Below, piece after piece: positions 1-14,555 of a stretch of DNA of 64,000 bases. Numbering within the stretch: position 1 is the first letter of the stretch; each line of letters begins with the position of its first letter. The DNA lies in contig NC_081331.1 in the NCBI RefSeq assembly GCF_022539665.2, positions 9,827,534-9,891,533 of the forward strand, read 5' to 3'. The stretch is from Daphnia carinata. Lineage: Eukaryota > Arthropoda > Branchiopoda > Diplostraca > Daphniidae. Position numbers and translations under genes: made by a program. The notes beneath the pieces were generated by a model. It saw only the letters and a program-made list of their open reading frames with translations, was not told the origin of the DNA and did not search any database.

Positions 1-3000
1 AAAAAATGTCGCTCCAATAGCAAGATGTTACTCTTGCGTGACCAGCATCTCAAGCCAATTCTCAGTGCTCGCTGTTAACAGCCACATGAATAAGATTTCT
101 CTTTACTTTTCCCCCCTACTGATTAAAACCGTACCTTTTTTTAAATGTTGTACAGCATCTGGTTGCATCCAGCTAGTCGTATACGCAATCATTTGTTTTT
201 TGTTTTTTTTCCTACTCTCTACATTGGGAATTTTCGACGTGTGAGTTCAACTGCCTCGAGTAGTTTGTTGCTGCCCAGACAATAAAAGGGGGGCGGATCT
301 GGCGATCTTTTCGCGGAACTGTTAACCTTTTTTGTTCTGTTGAAACGAAAGTTTTTCTCTAAGGCAAACTACTCCTCCTGCGCCAAGCTTACCCAGCCTT
401 CCATTAGACAGGTATCCATCAAAATCATAGGCACAAACGGTTCAACGTTATCGACCTTGAGATCCAAACTGTCTGGCATGTCAGTTATGTCAAATGGACA
501 TTTAAAAAATTATCTAAATTTTAAAACCTTAGGCTTAAAAAAAAAATGGAAAAACACAAAACTTGAATCAAATTTTTATGACTTGCGTTCGTCTGTTACC
601 AACCGCATTTTTTCCGTGCGTTTATTTCCACCTTTTTTTACTGCTATTTTAGCCTTATAAACAACAGATATAACAATAAGAGGAACAAGGCATTGCAACA
701 ATCGACGGGAAATGGTTTTTATTCTTTCAAACTTTTTTTTTAACGTCTTTCAACAACAAGCGATGAACGAAACTCCGATGATAACGATCAAATTGTCGGT
801 TTTTGTTCTCTACTTCCTCGTCGTTTATTTTCGAAATGAACGATCGAGAATCGGCAAGATATTTCCAGCCAGTTTGTCCTTGCAGCGATTAAGACAATGT
901 CGAAACAAAACGACCGTAACGAACGCCGAATTCTTTCTTTTACTATTCTTTAAAGAAATTCGTCATTTCCTTCCTGTTGTAGTACGTGCTGAACGGGTAG
1001 GAAAAAAAAACATAAAGGACACACATAGCGACCGAATGACCTGACCTGCTAACTCTGAACATTATGATTTCTCTGCATGCAAACTGCGACGTCTATTTTT
1101 AAAATTCCGTTTCTTTTGAACGCGTAATGCTCGGCTTTGTTCTTTATTACACGTTAGATAACTCCCTCCATTCGATATCATATAACTTGTATTCTAGAAC
1201 CGCTATGTAGTTAACATTGCTCACCAGACGGTTTTTCTCAAAGCAAGTTGAACTCTAGGCAAAGTTCTTCATGACATTCGTCGACGTCGACGTGTACGTC
1301 AGAGAAAAACATTTCTTTTTTTTTTTTCTTTCCCAAGCAGTAAACATTGTGCGCAATAACAAACGCTGGGATTTTTTTCCTAAATGCTGACGTCTTTGGA
1401 AAAACAAAAAAACATGTAGAAACCAACACATGCCATTTGGTCTTGCGTCTAAAAGGACCGCAGGCAGAGCAGCAGGTCAGGTAGCGGTGGCTTTCACGGG
1501 GGGTAACATGTTTTTTATTTTAAAAATCCACCAAACAAAATTCTCGGGAGTTGGAAGGACAACAAGATGAACCGGTAATATATACATTTTTTTTTTTTTT
1601 TCTGAAGATGAAATCAACAATTACGTACACAGCCAATACGATTGACGAAAAAAACCCCAACTTGATAACCATGAGGGTCTACAGACAAGTTGAGGCACCC
1701 GACAATTTTTTATCTTTCTCTTCTATCTTCTTTTTCTTTTTTGACAAACTTGACGCCCTGAGTAACGGGAGCGTGTTCAGAAGCAATTGCTGGTAGCTAC
1801 ACGTTCTTGAAAGATAGCAGCGAAACCACATGCGGCACAAACTCGCATCGCTGTCTTCTTTTTTTCGCCAATGATTTAGCACGTCGTCTTTCTCCGCTTA
1901 CTAGATCGCACGGTCAGTCTACTGCTTTCAAAGTTCTTTTTTAACGCATGATCGTGTTCTGTACACACTGACCGACCGTTGCACTCGCCAGTTGTTCATG
2001 TATAAACAAGTAACGGACGTTAGACTTGCATTTAAGGCCTCTGTAAATACTCAAAGCTTGACAAAATGTTAAAACAGCCTCGTTTTAGATTTCACGTTTA
2101 CGTCATTTACACGAGAGTCTTTGACTATCAAACAGAGGAGACAGGGAAATTAATCTTTTGCCAAACTGTCGGGATTTACGCCGCACGCAGACGGGCTTCG
2201 AGTAACCGGATCGTATAGAAAAAGATTGAAAGATCATCCTTGTCAAAGCCTCGTGCGTGATCTTGCCTGTTGAAGGTTACCTTCCCACGACATTGTTTAA
2301 CTTTTTGGTTTACGTGTGTTTTTAGTTTGCTGTGCAGTGCATAGAAACTCACATCTTCCGTGACATTTTTCGCCATCTGACGGTTACTAAACATGTGTTT
2401 TCTTTCTCTCTCTCTCTCATTCTAAGAATAACTATGCGTATAATTTTTTATCGGCGGATGTGTCTATTTAGGCCCACGAATAAAATAAAACGCAGCCCTG
2501 TGAATCCGATCTATTTCGTAAGGTTTTTTTTTTTGCTTTAAACACAAACTTTTGAACTGGAAACATTTCCCACCTTGTATTGAGCCGTGAAGTTGTTGTT
2601 CCGTCTAGCGCATCTGTTTCCACACGTCTGCAACGATCGGGCGAATAATTTGTCCGCGTTCAAACATTTTTTCCCCGTTTATACCTTAGCTTGCTGCTGA
2701 CGCTAAGATCATCCCAACTTGCTCGAGAACTCACGTAAGAAAAAAAAAAAGATAACACAAGGAAGCAGTAAATTAAACGTGGCTGTTGCCCTTTTGTTGT
2801 TCGAGTACCACGAGGAACTATATTACTGTTATTCTTGTTTTTCTTTATGGCACCTGTTAAGCGTGACTCGCATTCCGTCATTTGGTTCGCTACATTTAAC
2901 ACAATAGATAAAGTCAGCGAATTTGTGGATTTTATCGTTAACTTTCCTCTTTTAGGGGAAACCAATAGGGCATTTTTCTTTTTTTATCGAATCGCTAAAT

Positions 3001-6000
3001 CTACCGCATTTCGATAATTGGCCGAGTACGAATCTCCCACGTTGTAGCGGCTACGTAAAGGTAATGTTGTAACGTGAAATCAAAGTTCGTGCCAAAAACT
3101 CCATCGCCAACCCATACTTTTTTTTTGTCTTATTTATGCGCCTGTTACACAGACACGCACGCCCAAAATATAACGATGACGTAAGAAACGGGTGTGGAAC
3201 TAAAAAAAAAAAAAGGCCGACTGAACGAATCTGGCACGCACGTCCGGTATCAGCGTGACGGTCGTGGTGCCGGTCAATATTGTACGGCCTCATCCTCATC
3301 CTTTTTTTTTTTTTTTTTTTAGAAGATATTGAATACACTCTACACTTACACACCGACACGCATACGATACAGAAAGATTGGGGATTTTAAAATTAAGCTG
3401 TGCCACGCTTAGCTGTTACGACCTGTTTATTTTGAACGCGTTTAGGTGCCAGAAACGAAGCGGGGGAAAAACAAATGAATACATCCATGCCAACTGGAGG
3501 AAAACTTTGTGAAGTTTTTCCTGGTATTTCGTGTACAGATTTGGCCCCGAAAAAAAAAAATTAGAGCCTATACTGATTATTTTGTAGGCTTTGTTTCTGT
3601 ACAATTGTAGAAACATCTCGTTTTGGACATCCTGTACATTTCCTGGTCTATTTCTGTGATAAGTGAACCGCCCTAGAGCCCAGATAAGAATCTGTTTATT
3701 CTCTGTTTTTCCTCGCTTGTTTTAAAGATCTTTTGTGTCTAATTAGAAACTCGGGTTTACACTCGGTTTTAAGTCGACAATTATCAACAGATCCTTATCT
3801 GTTGATGGTTTTCCCTTAAAGTACCGAGTCATCACCATTTACAAGAAGCTATGGTCTGTTTCTTGGTAAAAGAAACATGGAAAGAGACAGATGAGAGCCT
3901 CAAACGATAGAGTTGAAAGAAACCTTGATGACAAGACAAAAGAGAATTTATTTCTGGTAAATGTCTTTAGAAAGTGTCGTGGAGAAAAGATCCATAGTCG
4001 GCACGCTTCTCGTATTTGTGCGCACCAGGTGTAAACGATACCTGAAAAAAAAAAAAAAAATAGCGAGAAGAAAAAGGAGAAAGTTTTCTTCTGAGGTTCT
4101 TCTTCACTCTCTTAAATTATTTGAATCGTTTTCTATTAAAGAGGTGCTCAGAAAAGAAGTAGGATGCGGCCGCGTGAAGAGAAAACAATTTCTAGTTATC
4201 AGTCGGCCATCATCAGACCTCAAAATGGTAAATAAAACACGAAAGACAAAAAAAAGAGGAAAGAGTTTTGTAGACGTTCATCTTTTTTTTTCAGCTCTCA
4301 CGAGATCAGGGAAAAGCAGGACGTGCGAAATACAAACACACACGGCGTGTGGCTCCAATTTGAGTGTCTCATTAAAAGAAAAAAACGCAGCGCACCTACT
4401 TGTATTTTATGATTATGGAGTTTTTCTTTTTAAGACCTTCCTTTATGTATATTGTTTTCCCTTTTTTTTCATTTTGGCTTTCGCAACTCTATGGAAAAGA
4501 GAGAAAGAGATGAATGCAGCAATTGAGAAAACGAGAGTTTCGGTGGGCGGTTTCGATTTCTCCCCGCATCGGTCGCACGTAATTCACCCAGCGTTTTCCG
4601 TCACGGAATGTTTCGTGCGGTTTGCTGATGAATCGATGACGTTGCTTATTTTTGCGGTGGTAGCATTGCGTTAGCCGGATGTATCTCTAGCCTCTCCCCC
4701 CCACCCCCCACTATTTAAAATCCCCAAGATAAGTCCCACAAAAAAAAATGTTTTCAATGATTTTCTTTCACCGACAACCGGGTTCCGATCACTTGGCAAG
4801 GATGTGTCGAAATCTGATGGGCGTGAGCCTCATTTTTTTCTTACAATCCTTGTGAAAAAAAAAAAAAGAAACCCTCCTTCCGTAGGAGGATAAAAGAGAT
4901 TTGTTTACATCTTATCCATCGCTGTTATCTCATCTATGGCACTTATTTTTCAAAAGATTTTTTGAATGACGCATCATCCTCCCAGCCGGCGTTCGTTAAT
5001 TAGCGGGTTCTTTGGGCGTCGTCGGTCAACACTTTCACGGGAATTCGGTAGCTCAGCGTTGTTTTGTAAAATTGTTTGTTTCCATTCAGCCTCCTCCGTC
5101 AGAACGTACACGTCAACTCCTCTGCACTGTGCCCGTTAGCAGAGGGGGTGAGACTGGAAGTAAGCGTACACAACTACAACTATTCTGGGGTCCTTTTTTT
5201 GCATGTGGGAACAGACTGTTTATTTGACTTGAAGCGAAACCAGGACTCGACCTCCCGCTGTTACACCTCCAAACCTCAGCAATCATGGCTGTTAGCATTT
5301 CCGGTGTGACACACATATCGGGCCCATCGAATATCGGAACGTGTTTTGTTATCTCTTTCCTTCCTTTTTTTCTTTTTTTTTTTTTGCGTCAGACTAAATA
5401 AACGCTCCCGAGCGGCGGTCGATTAGAACGTTTCCGAAAAAGTCGATAGTGATTGTATGCTCGGTTGATGACGGTGTCGTTCAGTGGTGCGCACGAACGC
5501 TCACGATCCGTTTCGGGCACCGAGTGTACGACTCTTGAACGTCATTCGCCTCAATGGGAAATAACGTATTAGCAGAATAAATGATGACTTACCAGCAGAG
5601 TTTTTCACATCAATTTCAGTCAGCGTGACAAGTAATTGTCACGCAACACCAGATAAGAATGGTGACATTGTTTCAATCCTATTGTCTTTTGTCTATATTC
5701 CAAAGGAGGGGCTCTTATTCTTCTTCTTTCTCAGCATTTTTTCAGGAACTACCGTTTCGGGACTATTCGTTCGTGACACGCGGACAATCTGTCGATCTGA
5801 ACTTAAATTGAAATTTTTCGTATTTAAACTTCTATTTTTTCTTTTGGTTCATAAAACAGCAAGTGGTCAGAACAAAAAGAGGGGGAAGGCTCACTAGAAA
5901 ATGCTGAGAATCACTTTTGATCGAAAAAAATAACGAGTCTTTAACCTCCCCCGCTGTGTTTTTAGCCTGACCTCTTCTTTCTAAAACCCTCTTCTGTTCC

Positions 6001-9000
6001 CATCCGTTGGATAATGACCGACTGTAAAGCCCTACACTCGTAAGAAACACGAAAACGTCTTCTATTACAAGGAAATGGTCGTTTTTCCATCGCCGTTATC
6101 TCAAACTCATTAAAGTCTTTTGAGTGAGGGTTACATTCCAACTTTGACATGGAGAAAACTAAGCGCCAGGTATATACTTTTGAATTTGATGTGTACCTTT
6201 TTGGAAATAAAAAAAAAAAAAGACACGCCAGCGATTTTCTTATTCTCGCTTTCATTGTTGCCTTTGTTTTCTCTCTGGCATTCACGTGAGAGGGAGAAAT
6301 CTGTTGGGTCTTTTTTAGAGAGGGGATCTGTTTAGATTTTTTTACGTTGGTGGGCGGGGCTCCTGGGCTTGGGTGTCTATGTGGGGGCCATATACTTCTC
6401 CTTGGCTGGCCAAAAGCCCGCCTAACACACAAACACACAACTCACAAATACAAGTACGGATATACAGACTCCAGTCATTCGGTTCACAGGTCTCTAGCCG
6501 GAGAGTTGTCGTTGACTTTCACTCTCGACTTGTTCGCCAAACAATTCCAGTTAAAGTTGTTTTTTAATTGGCCTTTTTGTTTGTTATTTATACGTGTGGC
6601 TCTTTTTGTGAACGTGTCTCTCCGAAGCTGACTTGCTGTATTGTTATAACACAAGCGAGAACAACAATCTGTTGCATTGAAGGAATTTAAAAACGTGCAA
6701 CATGGAGAATCGAGGTAGGATCCGCTCAGTGGATCGTAAAATATTTTCTTCTCAAAAACTCTTTTTCGGTTGCATTCTTTTTTGGGTTTTGTAGAAGGCA
6801 ACACAATTTATCTCTTTTTGTTTTGTGTTATTCGTTCCGGTGTTTGAACGGGCTTCCAAAATTTCCTAACAATACGTGGATGGCATTCGAAATGTCTATT
6901 TTGCCTTGAGATATACGCTGCGCATTTACAATGCCCGGCAATGGTTCACATTATTGAAAGTGTTTGTTAAGCTACCAGCATCTTCGTAATGGCGAGGGTT
7001 TTATTATTTGTGTGCGAAATCAAATGATTCGCAAAAAAATTTCTATACGAACGTGTTTTCCCCTCGCAACAGTTGGTCCATTCCCGTGAAAGTTTGTTTT
7101 GCCACTTTTAATCTGAGAGAAAATCCCTTTCGTTTTTTTCTGGGGTGGGGACAAAAAGGATTGTGGACTTCACCTGTTGGAAACATGTGTGAGTTTCTTT
7201 ATTCTGTTTGAGCGACACCGCAACATACGCTCGGGTTCCTTAATTTCTGTAGCATGGCTTGCTTTCACTCGTTGTGGTCAAGGAAGGAATCGAACCGAAA
7301 GAAAAACAAATCCAGTTCGATAAGCATCTAACTGGAAACTCAAAGAAAGTTTCGCACAATGGAAAACGAGAGTGAAAGACATTTGTAAGAATAGGTATAC
7401 AAAAAAGGAAGCTAACTTTTAAAATCACGTTAATCGCAGGCTTTATACCTTGATCTTGCCTCCCGAACCAATAGTTTAATTCCATATAAGCATCGGAAAA
7501 AAAAAGAAAGAAAGGAACCCGTAGAAACAAGACGGCCATCGTCCAGCGTTCGGTCCATATCTGATCAGCCATATCGGGTCACTTCAAGGCTAGTCTTTCC
7601 ATCTAGTTTTTTCTTTGGCCTGCCCAAATGACAGCTGCTAACAATAAATCAAGGAGAGGAATTGAAGTGATTTCACACTCTAATGCCGATGCAGCAACGG
7701 ATATTTTAAATCATCAGCTCTACTTCTTTTGGTGTATAAGCATCTTCTTAAGAAGGCCATCTTTTTCATGTCGAGAAACGAGTCAAAAGACTTGGCCGAA
7801 TCGAACGCACTCGAACGATTCGACCGCTCAATCACGCATCCTGCCAGAAACGGATGATAAGAGACACGGAGAATATGTTGTTGACGACCGACTGTGAAAT
7901 GTCGAATCAAAGAGGCTCTGAACGAAAAGGAATCTCAGCCAGAGTTCGATGGACTTGGAATATTTAATGCTCCTCAGCGTTGTCGCTTGCGTCGTGAATT
8001 TTAATTTCCCGAAGTCTCGGTTGCTGTGCCATCGGTTTCATTGCTGGCGGGAAGCTGCAACAGATCGTTCACACAAATGAGTTTCTACTTAAAAAAAAAA
8101 GGGAAGCGATATGGTTGCTCGATTTTCTCTCGGGAAAGAAAATCCTGGAATTTGATGATTCGAAATTGGGAAGAATGTTTTTAATGATGGAATCTATCGG
8201 ATAATAAGCTGTCTTTTAAAATTCGGTGATTCAGAGGGTAAGATTGACATACTGTAGGAACATGGGAGAAAGTCTGGGTATAAGAAACTCTCTCTATTTT
8301 TCTCATCGCACCTGTCTTCTTCTTTTACTGTTCTTGGTCATGATGTCCAATTGCAAAGAATTCCGTTTCGACAGCGGTTTGTCAGGTCGTGAAACGATGC
8401 TAGGAGTAGAAGCAAAAAGCGTGCGGCGATCTGTTCGGCCAGCGAACTAATCTCGTCCGAAGAAAAACATGATGCATTAAGCCATATCGAGGATGTTTTA
8501 CATTTTTATGATTTCTTAAATCAAAGAATAGGCTGTCAGTGCTTTAACACGCCAGAGATACATTGTTTTTTTAGAAATATCAAAAAGGACCAAATTTTAA
8601 TATCGATCAACGTATGCATTCAATATGCGCACCCAGCATGGCTCCCCTAGTCCATGCATGTTTTACTCGTCTTGAATAAATTTCCAAAACACGTAAAACA
8701 CAATTGTTAAAGCGCACATTCAAATGTATCTAACATTCGTCATCGCAGGCGTGATTTACAAAAGTACAATGCCTTCTGTTTACGTAAGGTCATTTGAATA
8801 ATCCATTATTCGATACGAAGCTTTTGACTGTCACGAAGCCACACTACTGAGAGAGAAATGGGGATGTTTTGGGGCTCGGTCTCCAAATGCCTTTCTCTGC
8901 GCATGAATGCATGAATGCGATGCGCTCTTGCTTTGCATTGTCTTCGTGCGTAGATTTGGCAGGTAAAAGCGCCCGTCAGCCTGTTAGCAGTTTCCTAGTT

Positions 9001-9330
9001 AGAAAACTTGCCGTGACCGGTCATTTTGGTCATTTCAAAGTGAACTGTAACAGCGTACAGACATGTGGAATACGCAGCGGAAGCAAGATCAGGACAAACG
9101 TCGAAATTCTATTTGGCAAATAGTGGCTTTCTTTGAATGTCGAAAAGATGGTATATATATATATTTCATTAAAGCCATTATTTTTATTTGGTATTTTAGT
9201 TCCTTGTGTGGCGTTTAGCTTTGAAGCAGACTTTATTCTGACACATTCTTCCTTGCCCCACATAACCCGTTATGCTTTAATTTTGCTCTACTCTTACGTG
9301 TGTCTGTATCCATGTGTGTGGTATTTACAG
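1..9330. other. Non-coding, homopolymer-rich flank
   Basis: I find no gene I can support here. The stretch is rich in T and A runs and its open frames are short. The longest (3,961-4,674, 237 codons) is Lys- and Phe-rich, shows no recognisable domain and starts in low-complexity sequence. The region may hold 5' untranslated exons or an intron of the FAM107-like gene, because a splice acceptor opens that gene's first recognised coding exon at 9,331 and nothing upstream supplies its partner exon. A GC-box-like stretch near 6,351 could belong to a promoter, but nothing else supports that. Confidence 0.6.
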
Positions 9331-10323
9331 AAAAACACAGCGGTCGAATGATTCCCGAACCGGACTACAATGAGGACGATCGGCCGAATTATCGCCGTAT
9401 CTACAACAATTTCAATAACAACAACAACATCAACGACAACATGAAAGGTGTCGTTATGGATAAAGAAGGACTCGTCGTTCCACGAAAGCCCCCCAATCCG
9501 TGCATCACATCGATGGAACGCCGTGATCTTCATCGCGAACTCGCGTTTCACCAGAAAACGTGAGTGTTCGACAGACGGCAATAGACAAATGTGCAAAATT
9601 AAATTAACGACGTCACGACGAAACAGTCGTATTGATTTGAACGTGCAGAAGACCTTGCTAGTCGATGCCTAGCGATGTGTACTCTGCCCCGTCAACAACG
9701 CTAATGCGATTTACTAACATGACGTGTATTGTTTGTTTTGTTTGTCTTACATTTTATGGTTACGTTTGCTGTTTCATGGCGAAATGATTAGCGGAAAGGC
9801 GGTGCTGAATCAAAAAAGCGAACTGCAAAAAGCTTTGCAGAAACAGCGAGAAGTTCAGACCCGAAAAGAGGTTGAAAAGGAACGTCAGTCTACGCGTTCA
9901 GCCCTGGAAATCACCCTAGAAAAACGTGCCCAACGCTTAGAAGAGGTGCGTTTTCTTTTCATAATTAAGTCATATATGATTGATTAAATGTTTTAAAATT
10001 CAATCATGCCAAGAAAGGCAAAGCCACTCGTCAATTTTTGTGACATCTGTACGTCAGGATGTTTCAATGCCTGACGCAATTTTTGATTCCAGTTTGATTT
10101 CTAATAGAAAAGAAGTTGCTATACATTCGAGATTTAGATTCGCTGCTTTAAAAACTTTTTCTTTCCTGTTATTGACGTGTCGTTTTTTTTTATTTAGTTG
10201 GAGCGTGGTTTCTCCACCAACGAGTCCAAGCAGCAGCCAAAGTCACCAGAATCCACCAACGAGTTTCTTCGGATGCACGCCAAGCTGCGTGGACGAGTGG
10301 AACGTACCGCAGCTATGCCTTAA
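9331..10323 (+). CDS. FAM107: FAM107 family protein (DRR1/FAM107B-like)
   Basis: Three coding exons fit GT-AG rules and keep frame: 9,331-9,559, 9,792-9,945 and 10,198-10,323, ending in TAA. The first usable Met is at 9,348; an upstream exon joining at 9,331 cannot be excluded. The product resembles vertebrate FAM107A/B along its length. An N-terminal segment runs from MIPEPDY to a KPPNP motif, followed by ERRDLHRELAFHQK (vertebrate form: SHQELHRELLMNHR). Then come a long charged coiled coil (KSELQKALQKQREVQTRKE) and a C-terminal EFLRMHAKLRGR helix matching the family's EFIKVRENLRR. FAM107 proteins are small coiled-coil actin-associated factors in vertebrates; the role here is inferred only from family. 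Low-complexity Asn repeats (around 9,405-9,435) lie in the N-terminal part. No neighbour shares a pathway. Confidence 0.86.
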
Positions 10324-12836
10324 GCAATGCTTGTGAATCACGAAAAAGAAAAGACAAACTGGATTATTATTATTTTTTTGGTTAAACCCGATATGTTACC
10401 TGGAGTGGATAAATTATAAGAGAAAAAAAAACACCGAGTAAAAAAAAAATGGTTTCATTTAAACGATAAGGCTTAATCGTGTAAATCTAAAAGTCATTCG
10501 TGAACATGTTGCATTCGTATTTCATTAAAAACAGTCCCATTCAATTTCTTCAGTTTTTTTTTTATTTTCACTGTTCGTGTAATATCCACAGGTTCCGTTG
10601 CGTGAGTGATCTTGCATTTAGCGTGAAGTTGTTCACTCTTTGAATTCTCTTCTAGCTTTACACCGTTATCAGCTAGCAAACAGAATGATGACTTGACTGT
10701 GACTATATATCCTTTCTTGGTCGTTCTTTTCGTTACGCTTTTCGTTTCAATGTCGACGCAGTCTGCTTCACGCATGACTACGGAATACCGATCATACCTT
10801 GTACATGATTTTCATTTCATTTCAGTTTTTTATGTATAATACACAATCGCAATGAAAATAATCGCATTTAGACGTTGTTCCTTTTCAAATTCAAGGGAAA
10901 GTGCGGTGGACTTTTGCACCTTTAGAAATTTGAGTTTTTTGTTTGAAAATGGAATTGAACCCCGAAACAACCCTGAAATATAGCGAATTAGGTCACTGCC
11001 TATGAGAGTTATGTTCTACTGGTTGAAAATGATTGTTCTGAAATTGATGCGGGGCACCATGGAAAAGACTTGTGATTTGCGATTAATTCCCCCATAGTGC
11101 GATTATGTCAAAAATACACCGCAAAAAATTCCAAATGACTATCATAATAGATACTTCTTTTGCCAAGTAGAACATGGCGAAATCACGTGAAATTGGCTTT
11201 AAGCGTTGTGTAGCTTTAACCGCAATTTTTGTTTTTAACCTAAATTTAGATGCCTTCTCTGTCCCGACCGATGGGCTGTAATGACTTGTTGCTTTAAAGC
11301 GAACGAAATGTTCCACGTACATACGCCGTCTGGAGAAGGACGAAACAATAGGCTTCAAAGGACATAAATCAAAATCCTAGACGGCCGTTTTAAGTAATAT
11401 GATCGCTATCGTTTTTCAGCTTACGAAGGTTGTCTCATTGCTGGGTAAACAGCGTCCTCGAAAATGCCAAGTCTGCCATAATCGTCCAAAGTGAAAAAGG
11501 CTATTCAACTTCAAGGCAAGTAATGCCAAAAGTTTTCTCAATAGTTATTACTCACGATGCAATTGAAAAACCATTTTTCTTTATTGTTACTTCACTTTTA
11601 ATACCTTAAAAGAATTCCTTCTTGTTACACGATAAATTGCGTGGGGATCTGCATCAGCATTGTCACGAACTATATAAAATTATGCAATCATAAACTACCG
11701 GAATGCCACTAATGCATTCTTGATTGATAGCATCACAAGCGAAAAGATGTATTCACGTTTTGAGCACATGCAGATGCGCATTTTAACGCAATATGTATTC
11801 GACGAAAATGAATTATCGAATAAACAATCTACTCATCAAGCGTCGCATTTAAGCGCCCCTATTACCACGACCTGATTTAGTTTGCCAGAAAATGAGAAGC
11901 AATCGGTTAAATTAGAACATTAAAAAAGTCACTCGTATGACACTATACGGGCCCTGAAAATCCAATTTAAATACCTTTTAAGAAAAGAAACTCTTACGTG
12001 TTTGCTATCGCCAACTTTCTAGTCGATTAGAATTTGTGTACTGAATTCAAAATTAGCGTCTGCGCGCTTGTTTCATGAATTTAAAAGGGGTGTGGAATGG
12101 AGAGCGCTGTCAAAAGATGATTTGAAATGAATTAGATAACAGATTTCTTTCTTGAAAAGTCCACGAGCGTAATATCGAATTACCGAAATATCGTACGCAT
12201 TCAATCACGTGATCTTCTTGTTTTTTACTGCCACCCCACTTTTCCTATAATTGTTTGTATGGATTCGGGGATTAGGCTTCATGGACGCATATTGTAATTC
12301 AAGAGCTGACAAACTAAATTTAGGTTCGTTTTCTGATGAGTGTCCAAGAAGTAATCAGTTGTTAGTTGATACCAAGATCGAACCAAAAATTCTTAAATTG
12401 CTGATTTATACACATTTGGACAGGAAACCCTGCGAACGATTGCCGCTAGCTAACAGCTAACCGATCAAGCGGTGATTAAGGTTTGTGGTTCGCTCGGAAT
12501 TGGTTCACTATTAAAAGGGGGAAGTTTTGGTCTTTCAAAGGAGGATGGAACCCAATTAGACCCCAGGAGGGTTAGTTAGAAACAAGAATTTCTCTGAACT
12601 TTATGTTTGCCTCAATCATTTTTCTAATGTCTAGTATTTACGATTGCGTACGTCTCGTTATGGAGAACACATACACACACGTTAATTTTGGGTTAGAAAG
12701 AAAAGGTTTGGACAGAACGCGGTGCAATCGGGTTTCGAACAATTCTGATGACGTAGGTTTCTATTATATGTTTGTTCAAGAATGTTGATTGTGACGGCAT
12801 TCAACAGGATACTATTGTTAACTAAGTAAAATTTTT
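10324..12836. other. AT-rich intergenic DNA
   Basis: This holds the 3' untranslated end of the FAM107-like gene and then AT-rich sequence with no frame longer than about 118 codons and none with a recognisable domain. Homology to the tandem-duplicated region begins only at about 12,837, so this segment is outside the array. Confidence 0.6.
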
Positions 12837-12962
12837 ATAGGATTTTCCATGTTTAATCCGCTTTGTTTTTATTGCAACTTTCAGGATATGGTTTCATTTT
12901 TAGAGAAACAAACACTGCAGATCCTCCTTGGGAAATCCAAGTTAAAGTATAAAGGGAGATGA
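12837..12962 (+). pseudogene. NUP205: NUP205 last-exon remnant (left unit)
   Basis: This short stretch is closely similar to 41,712-41,820, which holds the last intron and terminal exon of the NUP205 pseudogene on the right. The intron tail (ATTTTCCATGTTTAATCC then TTTCAG) and the start of the exon are recognisable. The matching upstream exons are missing here. Homology resumes at about 13,080 and continues into the SLC25A26 remnant in the same order and orientation as on the right, so this is a collinear decayed copy and not a dispersed insertion. Confidence 0.65.
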
Positions 12963-13515
12963 CGCAATCTTTTTTTGGCCAATATTATCTAAGGTCAAAA
13001 GATTGTAACTGCGTAGTTAAATTTGTCGATACGAGGATGTTTTCCTTTGAACGTTTTGAACCTAGAAGCTTCCAAAACTAAGGTTTACTTAAAAACATCG
13101 CAGTTGATCGAAAACACGTTGTAATGTCATAACAAATTCGAGATCTGTGTAAATGCAAACTTCGTGATACCACATACTTTGAGAATTACTATAAGCATCC
13201 TACCATTTTCGGAGAACATTCTACAGATCCTCAATGAGTTAATTGAACAGGCGGTTGTGCGGGTTCTAATGTTACTACCCCTTGCCCAATACTAGATTGG
13301 TTCAACGAGATATTTCCTGTGCTTTGGGTGGAACCAAGTAAATTAGCAATATTTGTAATATTTAATCATCATACTAAAAGGGCAGATTTCTTTGAATAAA
13401 TACAGTATTTCGGCCGACTAAACATTTTGCAAATTACCACATTTTGCAATTTACCACATTTTGGTGGGAACTTGGTTGTTGGTTTTCATGGACTGCTTTC
13501 CAAACAGGCACATGA

Positions 13516-14312
13516 TCATGTGCTCAATGTAGTCAACGCTTTGTCATAAACTCCAAGAAAGATAGCTCCGCCAATTGATATCCAAAGAACTCGCAGGACA
13601 ATCCCTGCAAAATGTCTGCTAACTGGAAAAAGAATGTCAATCAGTCATGTTGATGGCAAAATTTTAGTTGCATTACCCTTGGATTCCCTGTGCAAAATAA
13701 ATGCTTCTTAAAACTAATTTGAGTTTTCCACCTGCCTCAATACTGGCCAAATCAGCCAACATGATTCTCGGTTTGATTGCATCAAGAGATGTTATGATCG
13801 CTACAGCTCATCCTTTTAAGGATTACAATATCTATTTAATATTTAATGGTAAAAGGTTTGGGCACATATTTTTGGTTATCTCTACCTGAAAGAGTGTCAC
13901 AAATTGATGATTGCCACAGGCTGGCAGGTTGCCCTTGCTTTTCTGACCAAAAGTATTTCCTTTTTTCTCACAGAGGAAGCAGAATGTATGAAAATGGACT
14001 TTCTCAGAAAGTGATTGCGGTGTAACCACTATACAGCCCAGTGATTCCTTTTCGTTGCAGGATTGATCGGAATATATGGATACAGGACGAAAGGAATTCA
14101 GCTTGCCGTCTTTGTTTGACGACCTCGACGGAAACGCGTACAACGCACGTTGCCTATACAGTAAACTAATCTGTTTAGAAGTATATGCAAGATGCCTTAT
14201 AACTTACGACTTCATCAAATGCTGCACTGGCCATGCGAACATTTCGCCCAAAAACAGTAAATTTAGTTTCAACAAGCATTTGGTGTCATCGTAAGTGCAA
14301 AAAACAGAGCGG
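13516..14312 (-). pseudogene. SLC25A26: SLC25A26 pseudogene (mitochondrial SAM carrier), left unit
   Basis: This is a broken copy of the intact carrier at 42,221-43,371, same strand. Remnants of exons 3 to 6 are in order. The exon 6 equivalent still reads [20 protein letters not shown] and ends in TGA at 13,516. The exon 5 equivalent has lost its splice acceptor: the intact copy has CCTTAG at its 3' intron end, and this one has an A-rich change at about 13,820. The carrier signature Px[DE]xx[KR] has become SLDAIKPR, and the frame is interrupted. Exons 1 and 2 are absent; homology stops just beyond the exon 3 acceptor and jumps to sequence like that at 49,900. Confidence 0.85.
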
Positions 14313-14555
14313 CTGCAACAAGAGTTTGAGCTAGGTGATAGAAATCGGAAAATTTAACATAAACATATTGAGCGTCGTCTGCATTCGGTATGTAATCGAC
14401 CAGTTTTGACAATATCTTTTCTACAGCAAAACCGACTGTACAATCACAGATAATAACCGAAATGATAAGCTCTTCGATGAAAGCTATACATTCTGTAAAA
14501 AATTCTGTATTTTGAACTTATGCTATTCACTTCAATAATTATTTTAATTTCGTTA

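Noticed and set aside
3961-4674. 237-codon open frame in the left flank
   Set aside because: It is Lys/Phe-rich and made from A and T runs, with no recognisable domain, no partner exon and no counterpart elsewhere in the window.
6340-6620. Possible promoter with GC box and initiator-like motif
   Set aside because: GGGCGGGGC at 6,352 and a CAGTCATTC initiator-like site near 6,471 are suggestive, but no exon can be tied to them.
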